Assembly (NCBI RefSeq): GCF_018143015.1
Contig: NC_054758.1
Coordinates: forward strand, 14,116,001-14,180,000
Origin: Lytechinus variegatus
Lineage: Eukaryota > Echinodermata > Echinoidea > Temnopleuroida > Toxopneustidae
Direction: 5' to 3'
Length of the DNA: 64,000 nt
Each line of letters starts with the position of its first letter. Position 1 is the first letter of the stretch. The notes under the pieces were generated by a model, which was not told the origin of the DNA, made no database searches, and worked only from the letters and a program-made list of their open reading frames with translations. Below are positions 21,460 through 32,545 of the stretch, piece by piece. The translations under genes were made by a program, and so were the position numbers.

Positions 21460-22100
21460 TTATTATTTTGAAGATATGAAAAAATAAGAGAAGACAATAA
21501 TGAGGCAATAGTGATGATGAGACATTAATAATAATGAAACAATAAGTATTGAGACAATTATAATAATTATTATTACAATAATAATTATCATAAAATGATT
21601 ATGATAAGAATTATAATTATAATGATAGTAATTATAATTGTAATAATTATTGAGACAATGTTAATGAGACATCAGTAATGATTATAAAAATAATTATAAT
21701 TACATAGATAATTACAATTCTAGTATTTATTGACAATAATTATTATTACAGTAATCATTATTATAATAAAATAATTGTAATGATAACAATTATAATGATA
21801 GTAATTATACTTGTAATAATTACTGAGACAATAATATTAATGATATATCAATAATAATCATAATTATGATTATAGGCCTTATAATTATTGAGACAATAAT
21901 AACTATTATTACAATACTAATGATTATTATAAAATAATTATAATGATAACAATTATAAGGAAATTAATTATAATTGTAATAATTACTGAGACAGTAATAT
22001 TGATAAGTCATCAATAATAATTATTATTATCATACAAATTATTATAATTATAATTATAAAAACAATTATAATTAAAGAATTAAAATAGTTATAATTAAAG
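21460..22100. repeat. A+T-rich low-complexity tract
   Basis: About 640 bp of ATAATTAT/ATAATAAT-like sequence with recurring blocks GAGACAATAAT and ATAATGATAACAATTATAA. It looks like a decayed microsatellite or minisatellite. No gene. Confidence 0.8.
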
Positions 22101-22107
22101 GCCTTAT

Positions 22108-23140
22108 AATGAGACTATAGGCGCCGCTTTTTCGACGGCGGTGTCAACATAAAATCTTAACAATGAGGTTAAGTTTTTGAAATGACATCATAACTTAGAA
22201 AGTATATGGACCTAGTTCATGTCACATGACAAAGGTCAAAGGTCATTTAGGGTCAATGAACTTAGACCATGTTGGGGGAATCAACATCAAAATCTTAACC
22301 TGAGGTTTTTGAAATGTCATCATAAATTAGAAAATATATGGACCTAGTTCATTAAACTTGCACATAAGGTTAATCAAGTATCACCAAACATCCTGCATGA
22401 ATTTCACATCACATGACCAAGGTCAAAGGTCATTTAGTGTCAATGAACTCTGGCTGATTTGGGGGTATCTGTTGAATTACAATCAAACCTTAACATTTTT
22501 GGGATCTGATTCATGAAACTTGAAAATAATAGTAATCAAGTATCACTGAACATCCTGTGCAAGTTTTCAGGTCACATGATCAAGGTCAAAGGTCATTTAG
22601 GGTCAATGAACTTTGGCCGAATTGGGGGTATTTGTTGAATTATCATCATAACTTTGAAAGTATGTTGGTCTAGTTCATAAAACTTGGACATAAGAGTAAT
22701 CAAGTATCATTGAACAATCTGTGCGTATTTTAGGTCACATGACCAAGGTCAAAAGTCGATGAACTTTGGCCATAATTGGGGTATATGTTGAATTACAATC
22801 ATAACTTTGCATGTTTATTGAAATCTGTCTTTTGAAACTTGGACATAAGAGTAATCAAGTATCACTGAATATCCTGTTCAAGTTTCAGGTCACATGATCA
22901 AGGTCAAAGGTCATGTGAGGTCAATGAACTTTGGCCACATTCGGGGTATTTGTTTAATTACCATCCTACATGTACATGTATCTCTGTAAGTGTATTGGTC
23001 TAGTTCATAAAATGTAGAAGAGTAACCAAGTATCACTGAACATCTTGTGCGAGTTATATTAGTTTTCAAAGTCAGCACTGCTGCTATGTTGAATCGCGTG
23101 ATGCAGGTGAGATGGCCAGAGGCATTCCACTTGTGTCTAG
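22108..23140. mobile_element. GTCTCACC-family element, copy 1 (left-truncated)
   Basis: Starts within TGAGACTATAGGCGCCG and ends GCAGGTGAGATGGCCAGAGGCATTCCACTTG (about 23105-23135). Inside are about six diverged ~160-195 bp tandem units, each with GACCAAGGTCAAAGGTCA, GGTCAATGAACTTTGG and AGTAATCAAGTATCACTGAA. A full copy is at 34341-35414. The left GTCTCACCTGC end is missing here. No protein is encoded. Confidence 0.8.
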
Positions 23141-23759
23141 TCTTTTCCTTGTAGTGTCTTTGATATGAAGATAAATAGCACGCTCTCTTTCGCTCATTAG
23201 ACAAGAAATTTGAGAACTCGCAAGGTTGGTTTGTATTTTGTCAACAAGAAGAAAAATCAACGCTTAAATGACGCTATTTGAGGGACATTCATCATATTAG
23301 GAGGAATTGACTTCACATCGTTTGGTAAGATTCGTAGGAGGACGTCATTCTGTAAGTCCTCTTATTAAATTTGCGGGAATTTATGGCATTGTTGAATGCA
23401 CCGTGCCTTCAATTTTCCTGTACACCACGGCAGAGATGCACCCATGGTTTGCCTTGGTCCTATTCCTACTAGGCCCTACGGATTAAATCGGGCTCATAAT
23501 TGCTCATAATTTCGATGATTGTAATTAACACACTTGTAACTGACAGTCATGCGGCCACTCGATAGTGTGCTACTCTCTTGTCAATGCAAATGTCTATCAC
23601 TGACATTGTCAGAAATCATCAGCGTCCAGCGATTAGCTGTTTTCTGTAGAAATAAAAATTACACGTCTATAAAAAGTAAAAGTTACAGGTACAGTACTTA
23701 TTCAATGAACAAGGTCATGATCACTCATTCAATATTAATATTTCTCTTTTTCTTTTCAG

Positions 23760-23865
23760 GGAAATGTTCACCAATCGAGTGGTCGTCCCGAGTGCTTTCT
23801 ACTATGAATCTTGCCAATCGATATCAACAAATCGGCCAACATCACTCTGTTCTATCCAGGACCAT
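23760..23865 (+). CDS. MRPL21: MRPL21 exon (N-terminal / targeting region)
   Basis: Acceptor TTTTCAG|GG at 23758-23759 and donor ACCAT|GTAAGC at 23866. The frame gives KCSPIEWSSRVLSTMNLANR and then YQQIGQHHSVLSRT, basic/Ser-rich and suitable for a mitochondrial presequence, which is poorly conserved in this family. The exon is assigned by phase: its last two bases AT join the next exon's G. If no upstream coding exon exists, the Met in STMNLANR could be the start. Confidence 0.55.
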
Positions 23866-24085
23866 GTAAGCAAAAAAAAAAGAAAGTTAATTCATGATTA
23901 CTGGTCCAAGACCCCAAATTTATATTCTCTTATTTTGTGGGCATGTGTTGGTCCTGAAAAGGACCACCCAGTAATAAATGGTGTACCGTGAAACCTCTTC
24001 CCTCTTTCTTCTTCGCCATGGAAACCTTCAGAAGTTAGACTGTAGAGTTAGCATACACACTTATTTTCATATATATCTACACTCT

Positions 24086-24396
24086 GGCCCGTATTCTGAA
24101 GTTGGGTTTAACTTAAACTCAGGTTTAAAGTTGTGGTTTAAGTATGGACAGCCAATTGTAACATAATCACTAACAGTAGAGATATCATACTTACAGCTCA
24201 TTCGGCTCTCTAATCATTCATAATTGTGTAGGAAGTATAAATAGATGATTGTCTTCACCATCGATGAATCAGAAAAGAGCACAGTAAACATAAGAAACAT
24301 ACATCTTAATAAAAATTTTGATACTTTTGGCTTCCCATACTTAAACCACAACTTCAAACCTGAGTTTAAGTTAAACCCGACTTCAGAATACGGGCC
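24086..24396. mobile_element. Short Harbinger-type element with GGCCCGTATTCTGAA ends
   Basis: The left end GGCCCGTATTCTGAAGT (24086-) is inverted at the right end (to 24396), with ~60 bp arms that include GTTTAACTTAAACTCAGG. TCT is duplicated on each side (24083-24085, 24397-24399). It is non-coding and lies in an MRPL21 intron. Diverged relatives of its interior and right end occupy the sialyltransferase introns near 50320-50590 and 53090-53365. Confidence 0.85.
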
Positions 24397-24587
24397 TCTG
24401 TGTATACTTTCCACCATTCAGATTTATTCATATTTTTTTGGTTAAAATATTGGTATGTATAATGCCAAATAGCAAGTTCTTTCGCAATTCATATGAGTTT
24501 ATTATTTTATATTTAAAGATTGCACTGTGAGCAATACTTTTGTTCACATCAACTTTGTCTAATATTTATCTTTGATTTATACAATAG

Positions 24588-24646
24588 GTGTATGTCAACA
24601 GAACAGAGCTCTTCTCTCCTCAGCGTTCCTCCTCATCAGAAATCAG
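24588..24646 (+). CDS. MRPL21: MRPL21 exon
   Basis: Acceptor AATAG|G (24586-24587) and donor AATCAG|GTTAGC. It encodes CMSTEQSSSLLSVPPHQKS and ends with one base that joins AT of the exon at 29542 to make Asp. There is no conserved domain; the call rests on exact phase agreement on both sides and the coding length. Confidence 0.55.
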
Positions 24647-24649
24647 GTT

Positions 24650-25630
24650 AGCATATAAACATTCTTCCAGTAACATCAATTCAGACAAGATGAAGGAACT
24701 TGCTTTTATAATAGTATGCATTTTATGTTTTGTAAATTTGTCCTAAGTTGCTTTGAATTATGACATTTGATTTTATTGTGATGCAATGAGTCATGCTTTA
24801 CTATGAACTTTACTCTAAAGCCCAGATAAAGCTTTGATAAAGGGTAACTATTGTATTGTATTTATTTTCTGTCAAATAAAATTTACAACAAGTTACAACG
24901 ATAGATATACTTACAATTACAAAGAAATTATCATTAAAAAGACAGAGGGATTGCCCTACTCAACACTGTTTTACAGAGGGGTCCCTTACATAGATATGCA
25001 TGCGACAGTAAATAGAGAGAAATTACCACATCAGATTGGGCTGCAAAATGAACACCTTTATTCAACAAGGCCTAGGCTAAACATGCCGGCTAATATTCAT
25101 ACAATCATATGGTATCTTCAAACAAACCAAACACAAACATTGGCATGATACATTCTTCTTTCTTCCATCTTCATCTATGGAGTGCGAATTACATAAACAC
25201 TGTGCAGCACAGACTTACAAGCACTACATTCTGGACTAAACAACCCCACAAATCACATGATTCGAATATCTAAAATAGTTCAAGTATTTCACTAGAAATC
25301 TGCCTTAAAAGAACAAACTAGTATGTGATAACACTACATGTATAGCCATGAACAAGTTAAACAACAAACCTACATACTCAAGTGAAAAACTACAATACAC
25401 ATATCTGCATAACTCTAGTTAGTCTAGTATACTACAATAATCAATATAAATATGCAAGTTTAAAGGCATGTAAACTATTCGTTAATGTTATATGAACAAA
25501 CAATGACTCCAATAACCAACACATGAATGCTTCTTCATTAACTTCTTGCCACTTGACGCAAGTGCATGACCACAAACAAATTAAACAAAGGCCAAACATA
25601 TGCTAAAGAAACATCTGTAAGTTATTTCTA
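24650..25630. other. MRPL21 intron sequence, nothing recognised
   Basis: A+T-rich intronic sequence without a recognisable gene or clear repeat. A 104-codon plus-strand ORF (24834-25148) has no family features. Confidence 0.5.
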
Positions 25631-25632
25631 CA

Positions 25633-26145
25633 TTAATAATAATAATGGGTATTTAGAGGCGCTAAAAACAAAAAAAGTACCATAGCGCGTACAAAAGTAG
25701 GAAACAATTTAATGTTTGCAATGGTTACTACAATATTCAAGATAAAAAGGAAAATATTATTGAGGAAAAGGTATGTCTTAAGGGATGATTTGAAACCAAG
25801 AACACTGGAAACATTTCTTATTGAAAGAGGGATAGCATTCTAAGTCCTGGCAGCTGCTACAGCAAACCATTTTTCGGCAGAGGAGAGTTTTGACAAGGGA
25901 ATGTAAAGTCTGCATGTGTCAGTGATTGAACGAAGATTACGAGAGGGTGTGTATAATTTGATGGTATTATTACGATATTCAGGTGCTTTAGAGTTTTGTA
26001 TACATATAAACAGACATTAAACTGAATGCGTTGGAATAGAGGTAACCAGTGGAGTTCCTTAAGTAGGGGTGTAGTATGAGTTCGGGATCCAAAGCCAAAA
26101 ATTAAACGAGCGGCACGATTCTGTATAACCTCAAGTTTTCTTCTA
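25633..26145 (-). mobile_element. LINE 3' fragment (reverse transcriptase C-terminus)
   Basis: On the minus strand from about 26140 the frame gives LEVIQNRAARLIFGFGS, then HTTPLLKELHWLPLFQRIQF, followed by weaker similarity to the usual LINE end (RNLRSITDT, AEKWFAVAAAR, a stop in place of the usual Trp before N-A-I-P-L, then FKSSLKTYLF). These are the QNRAARLI and LHWLP motifs at the end of CR1/jockey/L2-like reverse transcriptases. The 3' end runs into GAGGCGCT on the plus strand and an ATT microsatellite near 25635-25650. It is 5'-truncated and damaged by stops and indels. Confidence 0.8.
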
Positions 26146-27225
26146 CATTGACCAATATCTACTCACATTTCCATAACAACGTTCCACTGCAGGTAAACAC
26201 GATAGTCAACCAATAAATCCCAATCAAAAGTTATTCATTCCAATAGTTAAAAAAATAATGGTGATCTATATTACTATCTTCTTTAATAAAAGTAAATTAT
26301 ACAGAGTAACTATAAACCAAAATTCACAACCATAAAATTCAGGCATGTTGGGTAAAATAGTTCACTTTTCCACTTTGCCTACACTAATAAACCGTGTAAA
26401 ATAGCTTTATCACAACCTAACTATGATATGAACTGTTGAGTCTCCTGTATATCATAATTGTGAGTAAGGAACAATACAAAGTTATAATTATAACAGGGCA
26501 TATACAAGCTAAAAAAAGAAGAAAGACAAAACCTAAAAGGCATAAACAAAAATTGTGCACACAGAAATAGCTACACCATGAGGCGAACGAATACATTGGA
26601 AATATCGCAAATGAGGCGTACATATAAAATACTTGTCACCAATAAAAGCCTAGAGGTAAAATCTAGATTATCAGTATTAAACAAGGCCATAAAATTCCAT
26701 TATGCAAAAAGCTTAGGGCCCACATCAGTATCCCCAAAATAAAAATAGCACAATCATAGCAAACACAATTACTCACTCAAGGAATATTCAGACAATTTTT
26801 TTTTTGTACATAACTTCACTGGTCAGTCCAATGAAATCATACATGAGTACACATGGCTATAAAAAAACAACAGATATTACAAATATAACCAACTTAAGTA
26901 ACTGTAAATAAATTAAACTATCTGTGTTCAACCGAAGGCCCACTGCACAATCAACTGGTAAAAATGAAAAAAACAATACCAGGATGGATAAGATTAAAAC
27001 ACGGCTAAGATACTAACAGATCATGTAGTCATGGCATTAACATTAAACATGATAAAGAAACCAACACTTTCATAAATATATAAAGACAAAAATTACAAAT
27101 GGGCACAGAATAAATCACCATCAATACAGTCAATAACTGTGAATGTTCAAAGGAATAGTAAAATGGTCAATTTATAGCAGGAAAAACAGTTCAACATTTC
27201 TTGTGGCGTAGAATGTGACGTGACC
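26146..27225. other. MRPL21 intron sequence, nothing recognised
   Basis: A+T-rich sequence with no recognised gene. It may be part of whatever element contains the minus-strand coding-like block at 27232-28668, but I see no boundary. Confidence 0.45.
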
Positions 27226-27231
27226 GACTTA

Positions 27232-28668
27232 CTAACTAGAAAACACCAATGCAGGGGACAGGCTGGGGTGTGGAGGGGCCGGGGGAGGTGGGGTATTAGC
27301 TGGTGTATAGCTAGCAAAGCGACCTATGTCTGGGCCTGTGTCTGGACAACCGATGCTGCTCTGAATCAGTCCAAGTAGCAACGAGGGGTTAGCTGGAGGA
27401 TCATAGATAGCAGATGACATGTAGAACCATATATGCGAAAGTCCATAGGTGAGTAGTAGTTAGGCCATCAAAAGTTCTGTAGTAGGGCCCATCTTGAGGG
27501 CAGTGTGATAACAATCTTGGGCAGGTCCACTGGTACAAGAAGAAGAGACATCGCGAACATGCTGAATGTCAGGGGGTCGACCAATGGGAGCACAGGTGGT
27601 GGTACCCACAAGAACTGCACCCAGGCTGGCCGGGATCACATCAGAGGCATTCTCCCCCGCAGGCTGGTAGATAGAGTCATCATGGTGTTGGTCCAGGGGA
27701 CAATGGGATTCCTTATCCTTGACAGTGGTTGCTATGACATCAATCACAAAAGAGCCAGAGTGAGTAACACCATGCTGGCAAATATGGACATCTAGGGGGC
27801 GTCCTTGGAGGACCAGGGTATCATCAACCTGAAGAGAATGTGGTGGATCCCGACGTAGATCAGGGATGGTAATTTGCTCAAAGCAGTCCATGGTGAACTT
27901 TCGATCAGCACCTGGATCAATGACTCGAGTTGGGTTATCTGGAGATATAACTGAATGCGAGACGCTGGCTTGAGCATGTACAGGTGGAGTTGACATGTTG
28001 TCATGTCAACGGAGGTACTGCTAGCTTGGCTGATAGCGAGATCAAGATCGGCTATTCTATCATTCGAACATGCGAACCGAACGGAGGTATTGTTAGTTTG
28101 GCTGATAGCGAAATCGAGAACGGCTAGCCTATCACTCCAATGTGTGAATCGAAAACAAGCGCTTGTATGCTTAGAATGGTGCATGCACTGTTCAGGCATG
28201 AGATGAGAGAACAGTGTATCAGAGCGCAAGAGCCTATCAGCTCTGTCAATGCAAGTAGAAGTTGGCATAATCTGGAAACCAGGAGTACTGCCAGGGATAA
28301 CTGACAAGTCTTTGTACGTTTCATCTCTATGATGAACCAACATAGCGAACATTGCTATCAACATTAGCACAGAAATCAATCTGATCTTTATTTGCACCGA
28401 GTGCGCAAGTGCCTGATAAGATATCAAATATAGGGGGATCACATCCCAGTCCAACAGTGAGTTCATGACCTTGGAAACAATCAGGCCCTGATGAACAATT
28501 ATCATCGGGAGGAATACCCAGATTACACATCACATCATTGTGAGACCCATGATCATCACTAGCTACATGCGTTGCTGACAACTCAGTAGCGCAACCATCA
28601 AGACTAACAGACTGTGTTACAAGGTCGGTTAAATCTAAATCTCCGAAAGGATTTAGCTCTAGACCCAT
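27232..28668 (-). pseudogene. Unidentified minus-strand coding-like block inside MRPL21 intron
   Basis: A G+C-richer island with four consecutive or overlapping minus-strand ORFs: 28327-28668 (starts MGLELNPFGDLDLTDLVTQS, Asp/Cys-rich), 27792-28505, 27460-27996 (Pro/Asp/His-rich) and 27232-27420 (Pro-rich end). The middle part contains two similar copies of a motif around DRLAVLDFAISQ and DRIADLDLAISQ. Composition and length are unlike the A+T-rich surroundings, suggesting an inserted element or a retained coding fragment. No catalytic motif, zinc knuckle or transmembrane segment is visible, and I do not recognise the family. It may be a decayed mobile-element gene. Confidence 0.4.
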
Positions 28669-28699
28669 CTAACTCAACGCTAAACCTCGAAGTATTGCT

Positions 28700-29384
28700 A
28701 GTGTGAACAGGCCTACTCCAATCATCTACATCTATCACTCCGATGTTACAACCACAATGAAACATGTCATGACTACTTCTTCCATCTTCAATGTAAATAT
28801 AATACAGGAATAGAAAAGCTTAGTTGACTTACGATAAAGACGTTGACAAAATGTGAAAAAAAAATTAAAAAGATGTAAAATAAAAGAAAAAAATAAATAA
28901 AAGTATGATAAAAAAGAGTCTGTAATATGAATAATAATTCATGCCAAAGAATCATTCATAATGCCAATCCTATAACATGTTCATGTAGCTTGGAAATCTC
29001 TTTTTAACCAATTCTTCTATGTATTCAGTTATTAGCTATCTATGCTTTCTCTCTCTCTCCTTTCTCTCTTGGTGATGTGTTCGTATTCTTCAAAAAGGGT
29101 TCTTATCAGTATCACTTGTCTTTTTTTGTAAGGGGGCAGGTGTGAGCTTAGGCCATTAACTAATTTGTCTTGACTATTTATTTGAATATCAAAACAAAAT
29201 TCACAGTCAAATGAACATTCAAATAGTAAAAAAAGTGCAATTTTGAAAAAGGGTGCAATTTTGATTCATAGTGAGCTATTCAAATGGTATTAATATTTGA
29301 ATAGTATTTTCATGCCAAGAGCACAGAGTTCTTAGTACAATGCCTCTAAGCACTGCATAGTAATACACTGACGTTAGCACGGCA
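28700..29384. other. MRPL21 intron sequence, nothing recognised
   Basis: A+T-rich, with a CT-rich stretch near 29050. No gene or clear repeat. Confidence 0.45.
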
Positions 29385-29475
29385 ACCCTGATCGATCCGT
29401 CAAGGGATTCCTTCTTACTGGTTACCCATTTACTACACCTGGGTGGAGGGTGGCAAATTCGTATATATCATCATA
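29385..29475 (-). mobile_element. SINE fragment (central/3' domain)
   Basis: Contains ACCCATTTACTACACCTGGG and TGGAGGGTGGCAAAT on the plus strand, the same block as in the SINE at 32270-32545. The tRNA head is missing. It lies just upstream of the MRPL21 core exon. Confidence 0.7.
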
Positions 29476-29541
29476 AACACATGGAAAAAGAGCTACATTA
29501 TATGAATGCATGTAATATTGTCATTGATATCTGTATTGTAG

Positions 29542-29696
29542 ATGTGCTGTCAGCAGTGAGGAGCGATATTAACCAAGGGAGAATGTTTGCAATCGTCTAT
29601 ATATCAGGCGCCCAGCACAAAGTGACGACAGGCGACCTTGTTCTCCTTCAGAACCACATCAAGGCCGACGTAGGAGATAGAATCAGATTAGAAAAG
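29542..29696 (+). CDS. MRPL21: MRPL21 exon (core bL21 fold)
   Basis: Acceptor TATTGTAG| and donor GAAAAG|GTAAGA. It encodes DVLSAVRSDINQGRMFAIVY and then ISGAQHKVTTGDLVLLQNHI, KADVGDRIRLEK. This matches the bL21 core: an F-A-V/I-V strand, a Q-x-K-V motif, the G-D/E-x-I-x-L-E-K strand. Bacterial L21 and human MRPL21 have the same order. A SINE fragment lies immediately upstream (29385-29475) and a GAT-rich repeat immediately downstream. Confidence 0.9.
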
Positions 29697-29709
29697 GTAA
29701 GATATGTTG

Positions 29710-30600
29710 ATGAGGAGGAGGATTATTGTGAGGAGGGAGGGGGTAGGGGAGGAGGGAGAGGAAGGGGGGATAGAATGATGATGATGGGATCATTAGGAAC
29801 AGGATATGATAATGATGATGGTGGTGGTGGTTGTGATGGTGCTGGTGATGGTGATGGTGATGGTTGTGATGATGAAAGATATTGTATGTTTGAATTTGCC
29901 AGTGCCATTATGAGGCTGTGATGAATGCAAGGAATGCTCCCCAGGGAGTGACAATTGTGCTCTTTTCAAGCGGGATTGAAATGAGTCCTATGACCGGGGT
30001 AATAATATGCTGTATAGCGCTTTGAGCCATACTCGGAAAAGAGTGATATAAAAATTGGCTATTATTTTGATGATGATTATGGTGATGATGGTGATGATAA
30101 TGATGATGATTATAATGATGGTGATGACGATGATGATAATGATGATGATGGGATTATTAGGAACAGGATATGATAATGATGATGGTGGTGGTGGTTGTGA
30201 TGGTGCTGGTGATGGTGATGGTGATGGTTGTGATGATGAAAGATATTGTATGTTTGAATTTGCCAGTGCCATTATGAGGCTGTGATGAATGCAAGGAATG
30301 CTCCCCAGGGAGTGACAATTGTGCTCTTTTCAAGCGGGATTGAAATGAGTCCTATGACCGGGGTAATAATATGCTGTATAGCGCTTTGAGCCATACTCGG
30401 AAAAGAGTGATATAAAAATTGGCTATTATTTTGATGATGATTATGGTGATGATGGTGATGATAATGATGATGATTATAATGATGGTGATGACGATGATGA
30501 TAATGATGATGATGGGATGATTATGATGATGGGATGATGATGATGATGGGATGATGATGATGCGATGATGATACGGATGATGATGATGATAATGATGTGG
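29710..30600. repeat. GAT/GGT microsatellite with a 364 bp tandem duplication
   Basis: GATGAT- and GGTGAT-rich DNA. The segment from about 29787 to 30150 is repeated at 30151-30515 (offset 364 bp), including the non-repetitive part with TATAGCGCTTTGAGCCATAC and GAGTGATATAAAAATTGGCT, which resembles the 3' tail of interspersed elements. The two copies are nearly identical. ORFs across it are repeat artefacts. It lies in an MRPL21 intron. Confidence 0.9.
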
Positions 30601-30785
30601 TGACTCAACATTTGCTCCTGCAAAATTTGCTCCTGTCTCAATATCTCAGAAGGCATAGGGTTAGAGTTAGGATGGTAATAGAGGTTTTGGTTCAAAATAT
30701 TGTAAAGATAAGATTAGGGTTCATTTAGTTGGAGATTATGTGCAGATTTACCATCGAGCAAGTGTCGGAGCAAGCGTCATTGAAC
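30601..30785. mobile_element. Short GCTCC-ended dispersed element, copy 1
   Basis: Begins near ATTTGCTCCTG and ends near CGAGCAAGTGTCGGAGCAAG; shared interior CAATATCTCAGAAGGCAT. A second copy is at 36312-36512 with clearer inverted ends (GCGACAATTAATTGCTCC / CGGAGCAATTGTCGC). Non-coding. Confidence 0.65.
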
Positions 30786-30907
30786 CAATGATGGTGGTGA
30801 TAATGAAGATGGTGATGGTGATGAGTATGGTCATCACAAAGATTATAGAAATGGTCTAAGGTGATTATTTTCTTATTTTTGTCTCCATATTTTTGTCTTT
30901 TTCTTAG

Positions 30908-30959
30908 ATACTTCTACTTGGAGGAGAAAATTTACTCTCATAGGTAAACCAATGCTGAG
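30908..30959 (+). CDS. MRPL21: MRPL21 exon with an apparent one-base deletion
   Basis: Acceptor TTCTTAG| (30906-30907) and donor CTGAG|GTACGT. The frame opens as ILLLGGEN, matching human VLLVGADN, but then AATTTACTC runs into a TAG. The expected family continuation F-T-L-I-G-K-P is present one base out of frame, and the exon is 52 bp where 53 bp would keep phase with the next exon. The shift lies in the AAAATTT homopolymer (30927-30933). A sequencing or assembly error is the simplest explanation, because the exons on both sides are clean; a true allele-specific or pseudogene lesion is the alternative. Confidence 0.75.
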
Positions 30960-31039
30960 GTACGTTCTCAAATTCTACACCTTTTTAAATATCTACATGT
31001 ATGCGCTTTCAAAGTGGCTTGGATATATTATAAACCTTG

Positions 31040-31245
31040 CTTAAGCCCGCCTAGCCTTAACAGCACACAAGCATTTCAAGGAATAAAAATTCCTGCCAGG
31101 TACCCACTCGCCCTACCTGGGTTGAGTGCAGCAAGATTGGATCAATTTCTTGCTGAAGGAAATTACACCATGACTAGGATTCAAACCCATGACCCTCTGT
31201 TTCGAAGTAAAGTAACTAATCCAGTCGGCCACAACCAGCATAGGA
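31040..31245 (-). mobile_element. tRNA-derived SINE
   Basis: On the minus strand: an A box-like GTTGTGGCCGACTGGATTA (about 31235-31217), a B box GGGTTTGAATCC, then a central block with CTTGCTGCACTCAACCCAGG and ACCTGGCAGGAATTTTTATTCC. The same family occurs at 47455-47645. It lies in an MRPL21 intron. Confidence 0.75.
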
Positions 31246-31634
31246 AGTACATGATGGTAACGGGTGATTTTGCCCCCATCGCACCCTTTAAGTGCTCCGA
31301 GTAATGCTTTGGGGTGACCGTCTTTTCTAGAGTTGTCCGTTGATCTGTAATTATTGCCAAATATAAAATTAAAACTGCAGAATGATGATGCATTTATCGC
31401 ATATTTGCTCATCATGAAAAATTGTAGACCTGTGAAATTAAAAAGAAAATACCCCCTAAATCAAAATGATCGCCCCATCCCCTTCCTCCCCCCCCCCCCC
31501 CCCCCCCGCAAAAAAACCCCTAAATAGTATTTCCTACCCCGGCCAGAACTCTCCTCAAATTTCATGCTTTGATGTTAAACCGAACTTTACTTCTTTACAT
31601 GGATTTATGTTTCATTTTTGACTTGTGATTTTAG

Positions 31635-31738
31635 CTTGGACACAGTGCGAGTGGAAGCCACCGTGATCGAAAAAACGGTCAGCGAGAAGAAGGTCCACTT
31701 CAGATTTAAGAGGAGAAAGAGATTTTCTAGCTACCGAG
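31635..31738 (+). CDS. MRPL21: MRPL21 exon
   Basis: Acceptor TTTTAG| and donor ACCGAG|GTAAGT. It encodes LDTVRVEATVIEKTVSEKKV and then HFRFKRRKRFSSYR. VEATVIEKT and the F-x-F-K-R-R-K basic stretch are hallmarks of mitochondrial L21, where the basic segment contacts rRNA. Confidence 0.9.
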
Positions 31739-32126
31739 GTAAGTCAATGGACAATGGAAATGAAAAAAATAAGTAGATTAGAGAAAAGAAATTGCTCCAG
31801 AAGTTTCATATAAAGATAAAGTTTAACCCTAAGAAGTAGTTTAACCCTAAGAGGACTTTTGTGATAAATTTACCACGCAAAGTTTTGGCTTACTTATGAT
31901 GAAAATGAAAAAAACGATGGAAATCCATTTTGTTGAAAATAGACATGAAATGAAATACTCCGAAAATTTGCTTTGCCCAGTTGATCGTGGGCCCGGCAGC
32001 CGCTGTGCAGCGCCAGATCGACGAGGCTCTGTCCCTTTAATCGTTGAACGCCAAACAGGGTAGCCGCAACTCCCATCTATTATAATGCACTTTATAATTT
32101 TTCTATGTCTCTCCCCCCCCTTCCAG

Positions 32127-32185
32127 AGAGACAGACAGACTTGACCGTTTTGAGGATTAACAGCATCGAAGCCCAGCTGAGGTGA
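32127..32185 (+). CDS. MRPL21: MRPL21 terminal exon
   Basis: Acceptor CCCTTCCAG| after a C-rich polypyrimidine tract. It encodes RQTDLTVLRINSIEAQLR and stops at TGA 32183-32185. The T-x-L-R-I-N-S-I motif is the conserved C-terminus of MRPL21. Confidence 0.9.
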
Positions 32186-32269
32186 CATCGACCTACAACA
32201 AACTCGTGCTCAGTCACGACAAGAAAACCGACTCCACATCAATCAAGCCTATAATAATAACAATAGTAT

Positions 32270-32545
32270 GCAACAGTTTTATAGTGCTTCAATACAAATG
32301 TTTTTAAGTGCTGCATACTTATTACCCTGGTATTAGCTCGACTACCTTGATCGGGTGCTGGAACATTCATGGAATACCTACCTACCAGGTACCCATTTAC
32401 TACACCTGAGTGGAGAGTGGCAAATGTTGATAAACACCTAGCCAAAGGACGCGAGTGCTGCAATGGGATTTGAACCCTGGACCTTGTGGTTTTAATGTTC
32501 AGAGATTTATCCACTTTGCCAGAACACCTCTCTGAAAGTGAGCGA
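32270..32545 (-). mobile_element. tRNA-derived SINE, second family
   Basis: On the minus strand: an A box-like GGCAAAGTGGATAAATCTCT, a B box GGGTTCAAATCCC, a central block with ACTCAGGTGTAGTAAATGGG and ACCTGGTAGGTAGG, and a tail with GAAGCACTATAAAACTG. It lies immediately 3' of MRPL21. Confidence 0.7.

Larger units (their letters stand above)
23760..32185 (+). other. MRPL21: MRPL21 gene span (mitochondrial ribosomal protein bL21m)
   Basis: Six plus-strand coding exons with consistent splice phases: 23760-23865, 24588-24646, 29542-29696, 30908-30959, 31635-31738 and 32127-32185. The predicted protein is the nuclear-encoded large-subunit protein bL21m of the mitochondrial ribosome, which binds 23S-type rRNA. 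Family signatures seen are GRMFAIVYISGAQHKVTTGD, GDRIRLEK, VRVEATVIEKT, FRFKRRKRF and the C-terminal TDLTVLRINSI. The first exon is not identified: the frame upstream of 23760 needs a phase-1 donor, and a start at 23549 with a weak donor at 23675 is only possible. Introns carry many repeats; the largest, 24647-29541, holds a LINE remnant and an unknown coding-like block. Confidence 0.85.

Noticed and set aside
23549-23688. First MRPL21 exon from ATG 23549 with donor CAG|GTACAG at 23689
   Set aside because: The splice phase (two bases left over) does not fit the acceptor at 23760; an alternative weak donor at 23675 fits but is unsupported.
29723-30285. Asp/Gly- or Ile/Met-rich ORFs in the GAT microsatellite
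   Set aside because: Repeat-encoded and identical between the two tandem copies; they run out of the true MRPL21 exon past its donor.
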